From Candidatus Nanopelagicales bacterium (GTDB lineage Bacteria > Actinomycetota > Actinomycetes > S36-B12): a stretch of 64,000 nucleotides of DNA. The stretch lies in contig JABAYF010000020.1 of assembly GCA_018609125.1 (NCBI GenBank), forward strand, positions 1-64,000, in the 5' to 3' direction. Positions 38,025-47,441 of the stretch are shown here, one piece after another (positions within the stretch are counted from its first letter, which is position 1; each line of letters begins with the position of its first letter). The notes under the pieces are model-generated. The model was not told where the DNA came from and did no database searches. It was given only the letters and a program-made list of their open reading frames with translations. Both the position numbers and the translations under genes were made by a program.

Positions 38025-38585
38025 GTGTCGGCCATGGCCGTAGGTGCTGAACGATTTGATGCGCTCCTTGCCGATCTGGCTGCACAGGCTGCTGCCCATG
38101 AGCGCCAAGAGGTATCCGCACATGTCCGAGCGTTGGTTCAGGCTGAATTTGCTCGAGTTGATCTTGCCTCGCGACTGAGGGCAGCAGTTGACGTCCGGTT
38201 GCAGGTGGAGGGCGTGGGGTCTGTTGGGGGCAGCGTGTGCGGAGTCGATGCCGATACATGTCAATTAGTGGACGAGCGCGGGCATAGATGGGCGATCGCT
38301 CTCTCGCGGGTGGTGGCCGTCACCGGCATCGGCGGGCGGTCACAGCCCCCGTCACGAATCGACATGCGCCTAGGTTGGGCGTCACTCATGCGGGGCTGGT
38401 CAGATACCGGATCACTGATCCGGTGTTGGGCCAACTCAGCGCCTATTACCGGCAGCGTCACTCGGGTAGGCCGCGATCATTTCGACCTAGACATCCTCGG
38501 TCCAACACCTTGGCCCGGCCTGACAGGTGCCGGATCTGTGGTGAGCGTGGCGTTTGGCGCTGTGGCGGGCGTGCAGGAACAGTGA
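38025..38585 (+). CDS. Conserved actinobacterial hypothetical protein (186 aa)
   Basis: The N-terminal half (about 1-60) is helical with LLADLAAQAAAHERQEVSAH and likely coiled coil. The rest looks beta-rich, with VEGVGSVGGSVCGVDADTCQLV and a repeat-like GSVTRVGRDHFDLDI, suggesting two small barrel-like units. Similar proteins are found beside Rv3235-family genes in other actinobacteria (from memory), and none has a known function. GTG 38025 or ATG 38034 is the likely start. Confidence 0.65.
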   Translation: MSAMAVGAERFDALLADLAAQAAAHERQEVSAHVRALVQAEFARVDLASRLRAAVDVRLQVEGVGSVGGSVCGVDADTCQLVDERGHRWAIALSRVVAVTGIGGRSQPPSRIDMRLGWASLMRGWSDTGSLIRCWANSAPITGSVTRVGRDHFDLDILGPTPWPGLTGAGSVVSVAFGAVAGVQEQ

Positions 38586-38628
38586 GGGTGTTCGGTAGTC
38601 ATCGATTGCCGACGCGGTATCGGCGGTA

Positions 38629-38889
38629 TTACCGGGTGCTGTCGGAGTGCTCGTCGATTGCCTCGTTAAGTTCGTCTTCACGCCCGAACGGGTGAGTCCG
38701 CACGAACTCTTCGGTGGCTGAGTACATGCGCGTGATGTATGTTTCGAGCTCGTTTTCCTCAATCCGCCACTGTCCGCGACCGCCCACCTTGATAGCGCGG
38801 AGGTCACCACCACGCACGAGAGCGTAGGCCTGGGCTGGCGAAATATTGAGTACCTCGGCAACATCGGCGAGAGTTAAAAAGCGGGCCAC
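38629..38889 (-). CDS. Small excisionase/BldC-like helix-turn-helix protein (86 aa)
   Basis: A MerR-type winged helix of the excisionase/BldC class: FLTLADVAEVLNISPAQAYALV followed by GDLRAIKVGGRGQWRI and ENELETYI. The acidic C-terminal tail includes DELNEAIDEHSD. BldC-like proteins are DNA-binding developmental regulators; excisionases act in phage, but no phage genes are present. GTG 38889 is chosen because CACAAT stands 6 nt upstream and the domain starts here. It is divergent from the SAF/CpaB-like gene. Confidence 0.85.
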   Translation of the reverse strand: MARFLTLADVAEVLNISPAQAYALVRGGDLRAIKVGGRGQWRIEENELETYITRMYSATEEFVRTHPFGREDELNEAIDEHSDSTR

Positions 38890-38895
38890 CCCACC

Positions 38896-38901
38896 ATTGT
38901 G
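38896..38901 (-). promoter_or_regulatory. Putative leaderless -10 (CACAAT) for HTH gene
   Basis: CACAAT on the minus strand ends 6 nt before GTG 38889. Confidence 0.4.
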
Positions 38902-38997
38902 GCAAAGAAATCGACTCGCCGGGTCAGGGTCCACACAGCCGCTACACTCCTCTCGGGAAGGGGCACAGGTCTCACTAGACAGTGTCAGGAGAGGTCC

Positions 38998-39744
38998 ATG
39001 TCCCAACGTTTCGCATCAGTATTCGATTGGTTGCCTAAACTTCGACTGCGGCGCAAAGGATCACAGCCGCCGTCGGCTGCTCGCCCGGACTCGCCCTCGG
39101 CCACACGACCCCAGCGGCGGTGGTGGTCGGACACACGCGTTGTGTTCGGTGTGCTCCTCGTGGTGGGTTGCATGCTCATCGGCGTGCGGCTGTTCTCCAC
39201 CGGTAGTGACGAGGTCGAGGTATGGCAGGTGCAGCGAGACCTCGCTGCCGGTGCTGAACTGAGCATCGAAGACCTTGCCCCTATCGCGGTCTCACCTCAA
39301 CTTGCCGCGCACTATTTTCCGGTGGATGTCATTCCTGACCGCCCTATCTTTACATCGGTGCTAGCCGGAGAGTTACTGGATCCCAACAACTTCAGGCAAG
39401 AGGTGACCGAGACTCTGCGGCGGGTAACAGTGCCGGTTGAACCCTTACATGCTCCGGTAAACCTCGCGCCCGGAGATCTGGTCGACCTGTGGTCAACTCC
39501 CGATGTTGACCTAGGTGCGCGGGTGCAACCAGAGCTCGTGCTTGCGGGTCAACTCGTCGTCGGTGTCGACATAGACGCGCGAGGTTTTGCCAGTGACTAC
39601 GGAGTTGTCTTGGAGATTGACCAGGCGGATGCCGGCGCGGTCCTGGCCGCAGTCAGATCGGGTCAGATTGATCTTGTCGGAGTGCCGCTGGCCGATCGCC
39701 AACCGGCGTATTCATCCGATACGACGGTGGTGGCGCCGTCATGA
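38998..39744 (+). CDS. SAF-domain (CpaB/RcpC-like) membrane protein
   Basis: The 248-aa protein has a basic cytoplasmic N-terminus, one transmembrane helix (about residues 48-66) and an extracytoplasmic SAF domain (about 74-140; WQVQRDLAAGAELSIEDL, VLAGELLDPNNF), followed by an RcpC/CpaB-like beta region. CpaB proteins assist Flp/Tad pilus assembly. The Shine-Dalgarno GGAGAGG lies upstream of ATG 38998, so the longer frame from 38899 is rejected. The stop overlaps the start of the CpaE-like gene (4 bp). Confidence 0.8.
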   Translation: MSQRFASVFDWLPKLRLRRKGSQPPSAARPDSPSATRPQRRWWSDTRVVFGVLLVVGCMLIGVRLFSTGSDEVEVWQVQRDLAAGAELSIEDLAPIAVSPQLAAHYFPVDVIPDRPIFTSVLAGELLDPNNFRQEVTETLRRVTVPVEPLHAPVNLAPGDLVDLWSTPDVDLGARVQPELVLAGQLVVGVDIDARGFASDYGVVLEIDQADAGAVLAAVRSGQIDLVGVPLADRQPAYSSDTTVVAPS

Positions 39745-41054
39745 CCCATCAAGTTGCGCTTGCAGCCCCGGATTTTTTAATGGAACAGGACCTCCTTGCG
39801 GCCCTGTCAGGTGGCGGTGAGTTGTCCGTCGTGCGCCGCTGCGTTGATGCGATTGATTTGGTGGGAGCCGCTGCCAGTGGTGTGCCCACCATTGCGCTGG
39901 TGAGCGCTGGACTGCCGAGGTTGTCAACACAAATCTTGGCGGAACTGCAGTCGATGGATATGCCCGTGATCGGTCTGGTTACGGCAGCCGATGTAGATGC
40001 CCAGCAGCGCTTACGTGCCATCGGGGTGGCTGTGCTGGCAACGGTCACCGATGCTGATCCCAGTCACCTGCGACAGTCAGTAGCGGGAGCGATTGGCAGG
40101 TTGAAACAACTCGACGATCCAGATCAGTTCCCCTCGCGCGATGGAGGTGCCCAAGATGTTGAATCGGCTCCAGTGCGGCAAGAACGAGGCCGCGGGGATG
40201 ACCGTGTCAACTCGCGGGGTGTGCTCATCGCGGTGTGGGGGCCACCGGGTGCACCGGGTCGAACAAGTGTGGCCGTCGCCCTTGCTGATGAACTCAGCCG
40301 AAGCAACCACGAGGTGCTTCTTGTGGATGCCGATGTATGGGGTGCGTGTATTCCGCTGGTGCTCGGCATGTGGGATGAAGCCAGTGGTCTTTCTATCGCC
40401 TGCCGTGAAGCAGAACGAGCAAGCTTTGATGCCGCAGCGCTGGCTCAGTGTGCTCGTTCGCTGAATAACCAGTGGCGGGTATTGACGGGCATCCCGCAAC
40501 TAGACCGCGCAGCAGAGCTCCCACCGCTTGCTCTTTCGCGCGTGTGGGAAACGGCCCGATCTCTGGCTACGGTCACGATCATCGATATGGGGGCCGACCT
40601 GGGTGTCGGCTTCGGTGCGCATCATCGAGACCTTGGCTCACGGTCCATCGATCTGGTGCCTGATGCGCCCCATCGAGTTGCCCACAGCGTTCTTGCTGCC
40701 GCAGACATGGTCATTGCCGTTGGTTGTGCCGATCCGGTGGGTGTTGATCGATTGGGTAAGGCCTTGGTAGTCCTTGCCGAGGCCGGTGTGGCTGCGCCTC
40801 TTGTCGTCGTAAACCGCCTACGTAGGTCGGTGCTGGGCGCCCATCCCGAAGACCAGATTCGTACGGCCCTCGCCGAGTCAAGTTATGCCGGAGATCTGGC
40901 CTTCATTCCCGATGATCCCGCAGCCTTTGATTCCGCGCTGCGCGACGGACGAACGCTGGCGGAGAGCAGACCTCGCTCACCCGCGCGCACGGCGATTCAA
41001 GCGTTCAGCAACCGTGTCGGCGCTGCTGTCGGGAGCATGGGTAGCGGCCCGTAA
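39741..41054 (+). CDS. CpaE/MinD-like P-loop protein with degenerate Walker A
   Basis: The N-terminal region (about 1-125) resembles an atypical receiver, as in CpaE/TadZ. A linker leads to a MinD/ParA fold (about 155-400): WGPPGAPGRTSVAVALADEL, LLVDADVWG and IIDMGADL. The Walker A reads GPPGAPGRTS, lacking both the signature Lys of the deviant motif and the P-loop Lys (Arg instead). Actinobacterial homologues often share this (from memory). It may bind nucleotide weakly or act as a scaffold. It is translationally coupled to the SAF protein; no TadA, TadB/C or pilin gene is present. Confidence 0.8.
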   Translation: MTHQVALAAPDFLMEQDLLAALSGGGELSVVRRCVDAIDLVGAAASGVPTIALVSAGLPRLSTQILAELQSMDMPVIGLVTAADVDAQQRLRAIGVAVLATVTDADPSHLRQSVAGAIGRLKQLDDPDQFPSRDGGAQDVESAPVRQERGRGDDRVNSRGVLIAVWGPPGAPGRTSVAVALADELSRSNHEVLLVDADVWGACIPLVLGMWDEASGLSIACREAERASFDAAALAQCARSLNNQWRVLTGIPQLDRAAELPPLALSRVWETARSLATVTIIDMGADLGVGFGAHHRDLGSRSIDLVPDAPHRVAHSVLAAADMVIAVGCADPVGVDRLGKALVVLAEAGVAAPLVVVNRLRRSVLGAHPEDQIRTALAESSYAGDLAFIPDDPAAFDSALRDGRTLAESRPRSPARTAIQAFSNRVGAAVGSMGSGP

Positions 41055-41057
41055 GAT
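41052..41057 (+). promoter_or_regulatory. Putative leaderless -10 (TAAGAT) for ychF
   Basis: TAAGAT, overlapping the preceding stop codon, ends 8 nt before GTG 41066. Confidence 0.45.
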
Positions 41058-41065
41058 CGTGGCCC

Positions 41066-42160
41066 GTGGCTCTCACCATTGGCATCGTCGGCCTTCCCAA
41101 CGTAGGCAAGTCAACCCTGTTCAACGCGCTCACCAAAAATTCGGTACTGGCCGCGAACTACCCGTTCGCCACCATCGAACCCAATACCGGTGTGGTGGGG
41201 GTGCCTGACCCGAGGCTGGCTGAGTTGGCCCGGATCTATGAGTCCGATCGCATCATTCCCGCATCGGTCACCTTTGTCGATATTGCGGGCATCGTGCGCG
41301 GAGCAAGCGAGGGTGCAGGGCTGGGCAATCAGTTTCTCGCCAACATTCGCGAATCCCACGCGATCTGTCAGGTGCTCCGCGCTTTTGATGACCCCGATGT
41401 GGTTCATGTGGAAGGCAGGGTTGATCCGGCCGAAGACCTAGAAACCATCAACACCGAACTCATCCTCGCCGACCTGCAGACGATTGAGAAGGCGCTGCCG
41501 CGGTTGGTGAAGGAAGCCCGCATTAACAAGGATCGCCAGTCGATCGTGACAGCTGTTGAGCAAGCCCAGGAAGTCTTGGCTGAGGGCACCACGATCTTTG
41601 CTGCGAAGTTGGATCCAGAACCGCTACGCGAACTTTTCCTCCTCACCGCAAAACCTTTTCTCTACGTGGTCAATTCTGATGAAGGACAACTGAGCGACGC
41701 ACAGTTCAAGGAACGAATCCGCGAGCTAGTGGCACCGGCCGATGTGGTTTTTCTCGACGCGAAAACAGAGGCGGAACTCATCGAGCTACCCGCGGATGAG
41801 GCGCTGGAGCTTCTCGCCTCCATCGGTCAAGATGAGTCCGGTCTTGACGCGTTGGCTCGGGTGGGCTTTAACACGTTGGGCTTGCAGACGTATCTGACTG
41901 CTGGACCCAAAGAGGCACGGGCGTGGACGATTGCTCGAGGCTCTACCGCACCGGTCGCCGCGGGGGTCATTCACACCGACTTCGAAAAAGGATTCATCAA
42001 GGCGGAGGTGGTTTCCTTTGATGACCTCGTCGCCGCTGGCACGCCGGCAGAGGCTAAGGCCCGAGGCCGGGTGCGCATGGAGGGCAAGGACTATGTCATG
42101 GCTGATGGCGACGTCGTTGAGTTCCGCCATGGTGGCGCTGCGAGCACCGGAAAGAAGTAA
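41066..42160 (+). CDS. ychF: Redox-regulated ATPase YchF (Obg-like, OLA1)
   Basis: P-loop ATPase of the Obg superfamily that associates with ribosomes. G1 is GLPNVGKSTLFN, switch regions include DIAGIVRGASEGAGLGNQFL, and NSDE replaces the G4 NKxD, which explains the preference for ATP over GTP in the family. A coiled coil (about 125-200) and a C-terminal TGS domain (about 275-360) follow. At 364 aa the length is typical. It is convergent with the pterin dehydratase gene. Confidence 0.96.
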   Translation: MALTIGIVGLPNVGKSTLFNALTKNSVLAANYPFATIEPNTGVVGVPDPRLAELARIYESDRIIPASVTFVDIAGIVRGASEGAGLGNQFLANIRESHAICQVLRAFDDPDVVHVEGRVDPAEDLETINTELILADLQTIEKALPRLVKEARINKDRQSIVTAVEQAQEVLAEGTTIFAAKLDPEPLRELFLLTAKPFLYVVNSDEGQLSDAQFKERIRELVAPADVVFLDAKTEAELIELPADEALELLASIGQDESGLDALARVGFNTLGLQTYLTAGPKEARAWTIARGSTAPVAAGVIHTDFEKGFIKAEVVSFDDLVAAGTPAEAKARGRVRMEGKDYVMADGDVVEFRHGGAASTGKK

Positions 42161-42178
42161 AATTCCCCGCGCTGCGAT

Positions 42179-42499
42179 CTAGCTGATTATTCCCTCGTCG
42201 GTCTGACCGTTCAATTCCTCGGCAATGAGGCGGATGCGATGGGCAAGTTCGATATCGAGTTGGGTAACGCCTCCTGCGTCGTGCGTGGACAGGGTGAAGT
42301 TCACCCGGCGCCACCGTATGTCGATGTCTGGGTGGTGATTCATCTCCTCGGCCTCGACTGCCACGCGAGGAACCGCGGCGATCCCATCCAGGTATGAACC
42401 GAATCGGTAGCTGCACATGAGGTGATCGGTGCTGCCGCGCCAACCGGGCAGGTTGGTGAGTTGTCGTTGCAATTCGTCATCATCTAGTCGTCTGCTCAT
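42179..42499 (-). CDS. Pterin-4a-carbinolamine dehydratase
   Basis: A 106-aa PCD/DCoH-fold enzyme that dehydrates 4a-hydroxytetrahydrobiopterin-type carbinolamines. The active-site segment is EMNHHPDIDIRWRRVNFTLSTHDAGGVT, with paired His and a later structural His. No aromatic amino-acid hydroxylase is nearby, so a role in molybdopterin or folate chemistry, or a moonlighting role, is possible. ATG 42499 is chosen because the domain begins SRRLDDDELQRQL; upstream codons look non-coding. Confidence 0.85.
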   Translation of the reverse strand: MSRRLDDDELQRQLTNLPGWRGSTDHLMCSYRFGSYLDGIAAVPRVAVEAEEMNHHPDIDIRWRRVNFTLSTHDAGGVTQLDIELAHRIRLIAEELNGQTDEGIIS

Positions 42500-42589
42500 G
42501 TACCTACCCTGACAGATATTTGCCCGGTACGTCATGTGCGAGAGTGGGGGAGTGGCAGGTGTGCGGGGAATCTGGTCGGTGAGGTCGTC

Positions 42590-43684
42590 GTGCAACTAGC
42601 GCTCACCGAGATGCGTAGAGCAAAGCTGCGCTTTGGTCTCCTCACCGGCGCTGTCTCGCTGCTGGTTTTCCTCGTTCTTTTGCTCACGACTCTGTCGGGT
42701 GCGTTGGTGGGAGCGCTCACCGGAGCACTCGAGGGCCTGCGCACCGATGGTTTGGCCTATTCCCAAACTGCCCGAGACAACATCTCGGCAAGTCGACTAC
42801 CGGCCGATACGGTTGATGCGGTCGCGGCAGTATCGGGAGTGAGTGCGGCGGCGGGGATCGCAACCCTGACCACCGGGGCCGCTGTGGCGGGGGAATCCCT
42901 GGACGTTCAGGTTTTCGGGGTGGCCCTTGACGGTCCTGGTGCGCCCTCTGGATTACAGAATGGGCGTTTGCCCACCACCGATGGAGAGGCCGCTGTAGAT
43001 GGCAGCGTGTCACTCGGTGACGTCATCACGCTGGACCCTTCCGGCGTTCAACTCACCGTTGTCGGACTGCTTCGCGGGGCGCAGTTCAATGCGATCCCCA
43101 CGGCTTACACAACCCTGGGCACCTACGACGCGATAGTTCGAGCGAGTTTTGACAACCTTCCCTTCGTTCCCATCAATGCGGTGGCTTTCACCGTGGCCGA
43201 TGATGCGTCGATCTCCGACGTGGTTGCAGCTATTGAACGCGCGGTGCCCGGTGTGTCGGCCTACTCGCTAGCAGATGCGGTGGCGCTGATCCCGGGTATT
43301 GAATCCATCTCCCAAAGTTTTGGCATCCTGGTGGGTTTGACCTTCATTATCGGCATTGTTGTGATCGGGTTCTTCTTCCTTATTTTGACGGTCCAAAAAC
43401 TCAAAGCCTTTACGCTTCTGCGTGCCATTGGTACCAGCTCTGGCCGGCTTGCGCTGAGCGTGTCCCTGCAGATTGCGATCGTGGTACTTCTTGCTTCTGT
43501 CATCGCGGTAGCGCTGACGTTCCTGGCGGTGCAGAGCCTCAATACGGGCCTGCCGGTGAATCTCAACGTAGCCACGATCATTACCACCGTCCTCGCGGTG
43601 TTGGTGTTCTCCCTTCTCTCCGGACTGCTGAGTGTCCGTAGAATTGTGCGGCTGGACCCGGCTACAGCGGTGGGAGCGCGCTGA
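42590..43684 (+). CDS. ABC transporter permease (DevC/FtsX-like), first subunit
   Basis: Type VII-style permease. The first helix follows the RRAKLRFGLLTGAVSLLVFLV segment. An extracytoplasmic domain spans about 50-240, followed by three C-terminal helices of the FtsX domain (about 250-360). The MRRAKLRF N-terminus resembles cyanobacterial DevC/heterocyst exporters and actinobacterial relatives. GTG 42590 is preferred because it starts just before the conserved segment; the frame is open to 42536. The stop overlaps the ATG of the second permease. Confidence 0.82.
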   Translation: MQLALTEMRRAKLRFGLLTGAVSLLVFLVLLLTTLSGALVGALTGALEGLRTDGLAYSQTARDNISASRLPADTVDAVAAVSGVSAAAGIATLTTGAAVAGESLDVQVFGVALDGPGAPSGLQNGRLPTTDGEAAVDGSVSLGDVITLDPSGVQLTVVGLLRGAQFNAIPTAYTTLGTYDAIVRASFDNLPFVPINAVAFTVADDASISDVVAAIERAVPGVSAYSLADAVALIPGIESISQSFGILVGLTFIIGIVVIGFFFLILTVQKLKAFTLLRAIGTSSGRLALSVSLQIAIVVLLASVIAVALTFLAVQSLNTGLPVNLNVATIITTVLAVLVFSLLSGLLSVRRIVRLDPATAVGAR

Positions 43685-44796
43685 TGAATACATCAATGAT
43701 GCTGGCAAGCGCCGAAATTCGACGCGGCCGCGGGCGCTTCGCATCCGTTGTTTCCGCACTGGCACTCATTGTCTTCCTTGTCTTAGTGCTGGGCGCTCTG
43801 GCTGATGGCTTGTTTTTCGGTGCCACGGGAGCCGTGCGGTCAACAACGGCGAACGCCTACGCGTTTAGCTCTGATGCGGAAGGTTCACTCGTTCGATCGC
43901 GATTAGATATCAGCGACGTAGCGAAGTTTGCGCAGGTACCCGGGGTTGCTTCAGCCGGCCCGGTCGGTGTTTTGCTGACCGGTGGCGAAGGCCCCGAGGG
44001 TGAATTGGATCTGGCTGTCTTCGGAATATCCATGGGTGCGGCAGGCACCCCTAACACGTTGGTATCAGGACGAATACCTGAACCGGGCGAGGTTGGCGTT
44101 GCCCTTGCCGATCAACAACTTGATCAGTTCGGCGTACGCATCGGCACGACCGTTTCCGTGGGGGGTAACTCTGCAGAAATTGTCGGCATCGTCTCTGATA
44201 CGTCCTATCAATTGCAGCCGACCATCTGGACATCAATTGATACGTGGCGGGCCATGCGAGACGCGGTTCGACCTGAATTGAGCGGTGAGGCAACGCAAAT
44301 CAACGCTGTGGCGCTGACGACGAGTGCTGATCTCGGTGACATCGCGGCGGCTGTGGACGGCACGAATGTGCTGACCGCCGAGGCTACGGGCCTAGCCATT
44401 CCAGGTGTCGAGCAGCAAAACGCCACTCTCAACTCCATCATCTACACCACCCTGGCGGTTTCGGCGCTGGTAGTTGCGCTCTTCTTCGCATTGCTTGTTT
44501 TAGAAAAGCGTGAACTGTTCGCTTCCTTGAAAGCCCTGGGCACACCTACATCGCGGTTGGGCTGGGCGGTCATCATCCAGGCAGTGGTTTCCTCCGTGCT
44601 CGGGGTGGTCATTGGCTCCATTGTGGCTCAACTGTTCGGACTGGTAATTCCGGCGAGTGTGCCCACGCTCTTTCGACCCGAAACCTTGATCACGATCGGG
44701 GTATTCACGGTGATCGCCGGGTTTGCGGGTGCTTTATTTTCGCTGCGCCGTATTGCCAGGATTGACCCCGCAACCGCCATTGGAGGTGTTCTGTAA
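43684..44796 (+). CDS. ABC transporter permease (DevC/FtsX-like), second subunit
   Basis: A 370-aa paralogue of the upstream permease with the same layout: one N-terminal helix after RRGRGRFASVVSALALIVFLV, an extracytoplasmic domain and three C-terminal helices in an FtsX-type domain ending RRIARIDPATAIGGVL. The first subunit ends in a similar RRIVRLDPATAVGAR. Two different permeases with one ATPase suggest a heterodimeric exporter, probably for a lipid or peptide. It overlaps both neighbours by 1 bp. Confidence 0.85.
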   Translation: MNTSMMLASAEIRRGRGRFASVVSALALIVFLVLVLGALADGLFFGATGAVRSTTANAYAFSSDAEGSLVRSRLDISDVAKFAQVPGVASAGPVGVLLTGGEGPEGELDLAVFGISMGAAGTPNTLVSGRIPEPGEVGVALADQQLDQFGVRIGTTVSVGGNSAEIVGIVSDTSYQLQPTIWTSIDTWRAMRDAVRPELSGEATQINAVALTTSADLGDIAAAVDGTNVLTAEATGLAIPGVEQQNATLNSIIYTTLAVSALVVALFFALLVLEKRELFASLKALGTPTSRLGWAVIIQAVVSSVLGVVIGSIVAQLFGLVIPASVPTLFRPETLITIGVFTVIAGFAGALFSLRRIARIDPATAIGGVL

Positions 44797-45563
44797 TGTC
44801 AGAGCAAGACGCCACGACCGCCGACATGGGGCCGGACCCGTTGATTGATGCTGATCAGCGCCCCACCGCACTTCTCCAGGTGCGTGACGTCACCAAGGTC
44901 TACGGCACCGGACACACCGCCGTCACCGCGCTACAGACGGCCACCATGTCGGTGGAGCAAGGTGAGTTCGTGGCGCTGGTCGGCCCGTCTGGTTCGGGCA
45001 AGACGACGCTCATTTCTATTATCGGTGGCCTACTTGCGCCCACGACTGGTTCGGTTCACATCGGAGATATCGATGTGACCGCGCTGAGTCGTAAAGAGCT
45101 CACGCGCTTTCGAGCCGAACGCGTGGGTTTCGTTTTTCAATCCGCCAACCTCGTGCCTTTTCTCACCGCTAGAGAAAATCTGCTCTACGTTGCCGGACTG
45201 ATCGGGTCGTCAAAATCTGGCGCACGTGCACGGGCCGACCAGCTGCTTGAGGAACTTGGCCTGGCTGACCGCGCCAAGAATCTGCCAGAGCAGCTCTCCG
45301 GCGGTGAACGTCAGCGGGTAGCGATCGGTCGGGCACTCATGAATGATCCAGACTTGGTCCTCGTCGACGAACCCACGGCAGCACTCGATACGGCGCTGGG
45401 TAGGCAGGTTGTGCAACTGCTTGGCCGTGAGGTGAAAGATCGCGGCAAGACCGGAATCATGGTGACCCACGATCTGCGCATGGTGGAATACACCGATCGG
45501 GTTTTCCAGATTCTGGATGGTCACCTCACCCACGTGGAATCTTCCACCGGTGCGGGGCACTAG
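44796..45563 (+). CDS. ABC transporter ATP-binding protein (MacB/LolD/DevA-like)
   Basis: Nucleotide-binding subunit for the two preceding permeases. Walker A is GPSGSGKTT, the signature LSGGERQRVAIGRAL, Walker B VLVDEPT, and the switch His VTHD. A Q-loop FQSANLVPF is present. The 255-aa length with about 28 extra N-terminal residues is normal. The ATG overlaps the permease TAA by 1 bp (TAATG), so coupling is tight. No adaptor (MacA/DevB) gene is adjacent. Confidence 0.93.
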   Translation: MSEQDATTADMGPDPLIDADQRPTALLQVRDVTKVYGTGHTAVTALQTATMSVEQGEFVALVGPSGSGKTTLISIIGGLLAPTTGSVHIGDIDVTALSRKELTRFRAERVGFVFQSANLVPFLTARENLLYVAGLIGSSKSGARARADQLLEELGLADRAKNLPEQLSGGERQRVAIGRALMNDPDLVLVDEPTAALDTALGRQVVQLLGREVKDRGKTGIMVTHDLRMVEYTDRVFQILDGHLTHVESSTGAGH

Positions 45564-45566
45564 TCT
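45561..45566 (+). promoter_or_regulatory. Putative leaderless -10 (TAGTCT) for typA
   Basis: TAGTCT begins at the ABC ATPase stop codon and ends 6 nt before GTG 45573. Confidence 0.5.
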
Positions 45567-45572
45567 TACGCG

Positions 45573-47423
45573 GTGACTCAAGCCCCCGTTACCCGCCGAG
45601 AAGATCTTCGCAATGTGGCCATCGTCGCCCACGTGGACCATGGCAAGACCACCCTCGTGGATGCGCTGCTGTGGCAGTCGGGGGCATTCCGGGAAAACGC
45701 CGACGTGGCCGACCGCGTGATGGATTCAATGGACCTTGAACGCGAAAAGGGCATCACGATCCTGGCGAAGAACACGGCCATTCGCATGGATGGCACCACG
45801 ATTAACATCATCGACACCCCCGGTCACGCTGACTTTGGTGGAGAGGTGGAGCGCGGGCTAGAGATGGTCGACGGGGTTCTGCTCCTCGTAGATGCTTCGG
45901 AGGGTCCGCTACCGCAGACTAGGTTCGTGCTGCGCAAGGCACTGGCCAAAGGCCTGCCGGTGGTGCTGGTCATTAACAAGGTTGATCGCCCCGATGCTCG
46001 AATCGCCGCCGTCGTCGACGAGACCTATGAGTTGTTCTTAGATCTTGATGCCACCGAGCAGCAGATCGATTTTCCCATCGTCTACGCCTCGGCCAAGAAC
46101 GGACGAGCAAGTCTGACGCGCCCGGCCGACGGTGGGCTACCCGACTGTGAAGACTTGGCACCACTCGTCCAGACACTGCTCACCACCGTCCCGGCTCCGG
46201 TGTACACCGAGGGCGCACCCCTGCAGGCGCATGTCACGAACCTGGACGCATCGCCGTATTTGGGCCGCCTCGCGCTATGCCGAGTACGCGAAGGAACCAT
46301 CCGCAAAGGGCAGTCGGTGGCGTGGTGTCGCGCGGATGGAACCATCCAGCGAGCCAAGATCGCAGAACTACTCATCACCGTGGCACTGGATCGAGTGCCC
46401 ACCGACGAGGCCGGCCCTGGCGACATTATTGCGGTGGCCGGACTACCCGACATTACGATCGGGGAGACTCTCGCGGATCCGGACAACCCCATTCCACTGC
46501 CGGTGATCACCGTTGATGAGCCCAGTATTTCGATGACACTGGGTATCAATACGTCGCCGCTGGCCGGAAAGAGCGGTACTAAACTCACTGCGCGACAGGT
46601 GAAGGCCCGACTTGAGGCTGAACTCATTGGCAACGTCAGCATTCGCATGTTGCCGACCGAACGACCCGACACCTGGGAGGTGCAGGGTCGCGGTGAGTTG
46701 CAACTGGCGATCCTGGTGGAGATCATGCGCCGCGAAGGTTTCGAACTCACCGTAGGTAAGCCCCAGGTGGTCACCCGCATCGTGGACGGATCGATTCATG
46801 AACCCATCGAGCGCCTCAGCATTGATGTGCCCGAGGACTATCTGGGCGTGATTACCCAACTCATGGCTCTGCGCAAGGGCCGATTGGAACAGATGGTCAA
46901 TCATGGAACCGGTTGGGTGCGAATGGAATACCTTGTGCCAGCTCGGGGTCTTATCGGATTTCGTACAGAGTTCCTCACCGAAACTCGCGGCACCGGTCTG
47001 CTACACCATGTATTCGACCGCTATGAGCCCTGGTACGGCGAGCTTCGTACCCGTCCGACCGGTTCTTTGGTGGCGGATCGTCGGGGCATGACAACGGGTT
47101 TCGCCCTGTCCAATCTGCAGGAACGCGGCACGATGTTCGTTGGGCCTGGTACCGAAGTTTATGAAGGCATGATCGTCGGCGAAAACTCTCGCTCAGACGA
47201 TCTTGACGTCAACCCCACCAAGGAAAAGAAACTGACCAATATGCGCTCGGCGACCGGCGACGTATTGATCCCGCTCATTCCCCACCGTCAGGTATCGCTG
47301 GAGCAGGCGCTGGAGTTCTGCCGCGAGGAAGAGTGTGTTGAGGTGACACCAGCAGTGGTGCGTATCCGCACCACGGTTCTACCGGCAACAGATCGGGCTA
47401 AGGTGCGATCGCGCCGAAAGTAG
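45573..47423 (+). CDS. typA: Translational GTPase TypA/BipA
   Basis: Ribosome-binding GTPase of the EF-G family involved in stress adaptation and 50S assembly. G1 is [11 protein letters not shown]2 EKGITI, G3 DTPGHADF, G4 NKVD. Beta-barrel domain II, EF-G-like domains III and V, and the unique C-terminal domain ([32 protein letters not shown]) are present. At 616 aa it is full length. GTG start with leaderless-type promoter. Confidence 0.97.
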   Translation: MTQAPVTRREDLRNVAIVAHVDHGKTTLVDALLWQSGAFRENADVADRVMDSMDLEREKGITILAKNTAIRMDGTTINIIDTPGHADFGGEVERGLEMVDGVLLLVDASEGPLPQTRFVLRKALAKGLPVVLVINKVDRPDARIAAVVDETYELFLDLDATEQQIDFPIVYASAKNGRASLTRPADGGLPDCEDLAPLVQTLLTTVPAPVYTEGAPLQAHVTNLDASPYLGRLALCRVREGTIRKGQSVAWCRADGTIQRAKIAELLITVALDRVPTDEAGPGDIIAVAGLPDITIGETLADPDNPIPLPVITVDEPSISMTLGINTSPLAGKSGTKLTARQVKARLEAELIGNVSIRMLPTERPDTWEVQGRGELQLAILVEIMRREGFELTVGKPQVVTRIVDGSIHEPIERLSIDVPEDYLGVITQLMALRKGRLEQMVNHGTGWVRMEYLVPARGLIGFRTEFLTETRGTGLLHHVFDRYEPWYGELRTRPTGSLVADRRGMTTGFALSNLQERGTMFVGPGTEVYEGMIVGENSRSDDLDVNPTKEKKLTNMRSATGDVLIPLIPHRQVSLEQALEFCREEECVEVTPAVVRIRTTVLPATDRAKVRSRRK

Positions 47424-47441
47424 TTCCGCTGGGTTGTGAAA

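Noticed and set aside
38629..38889. HTH protein as a phage excisionase
   Set aside because: No integrase, attachment-site repeat or other phage gene is nearby; a BldC-like chromosomal regulator is more likely.
46082..46780. 232-codon open frame antisense to typA
   Set aside because: Fully within typA; Ser/Arg-rich composition of a shadow frame.
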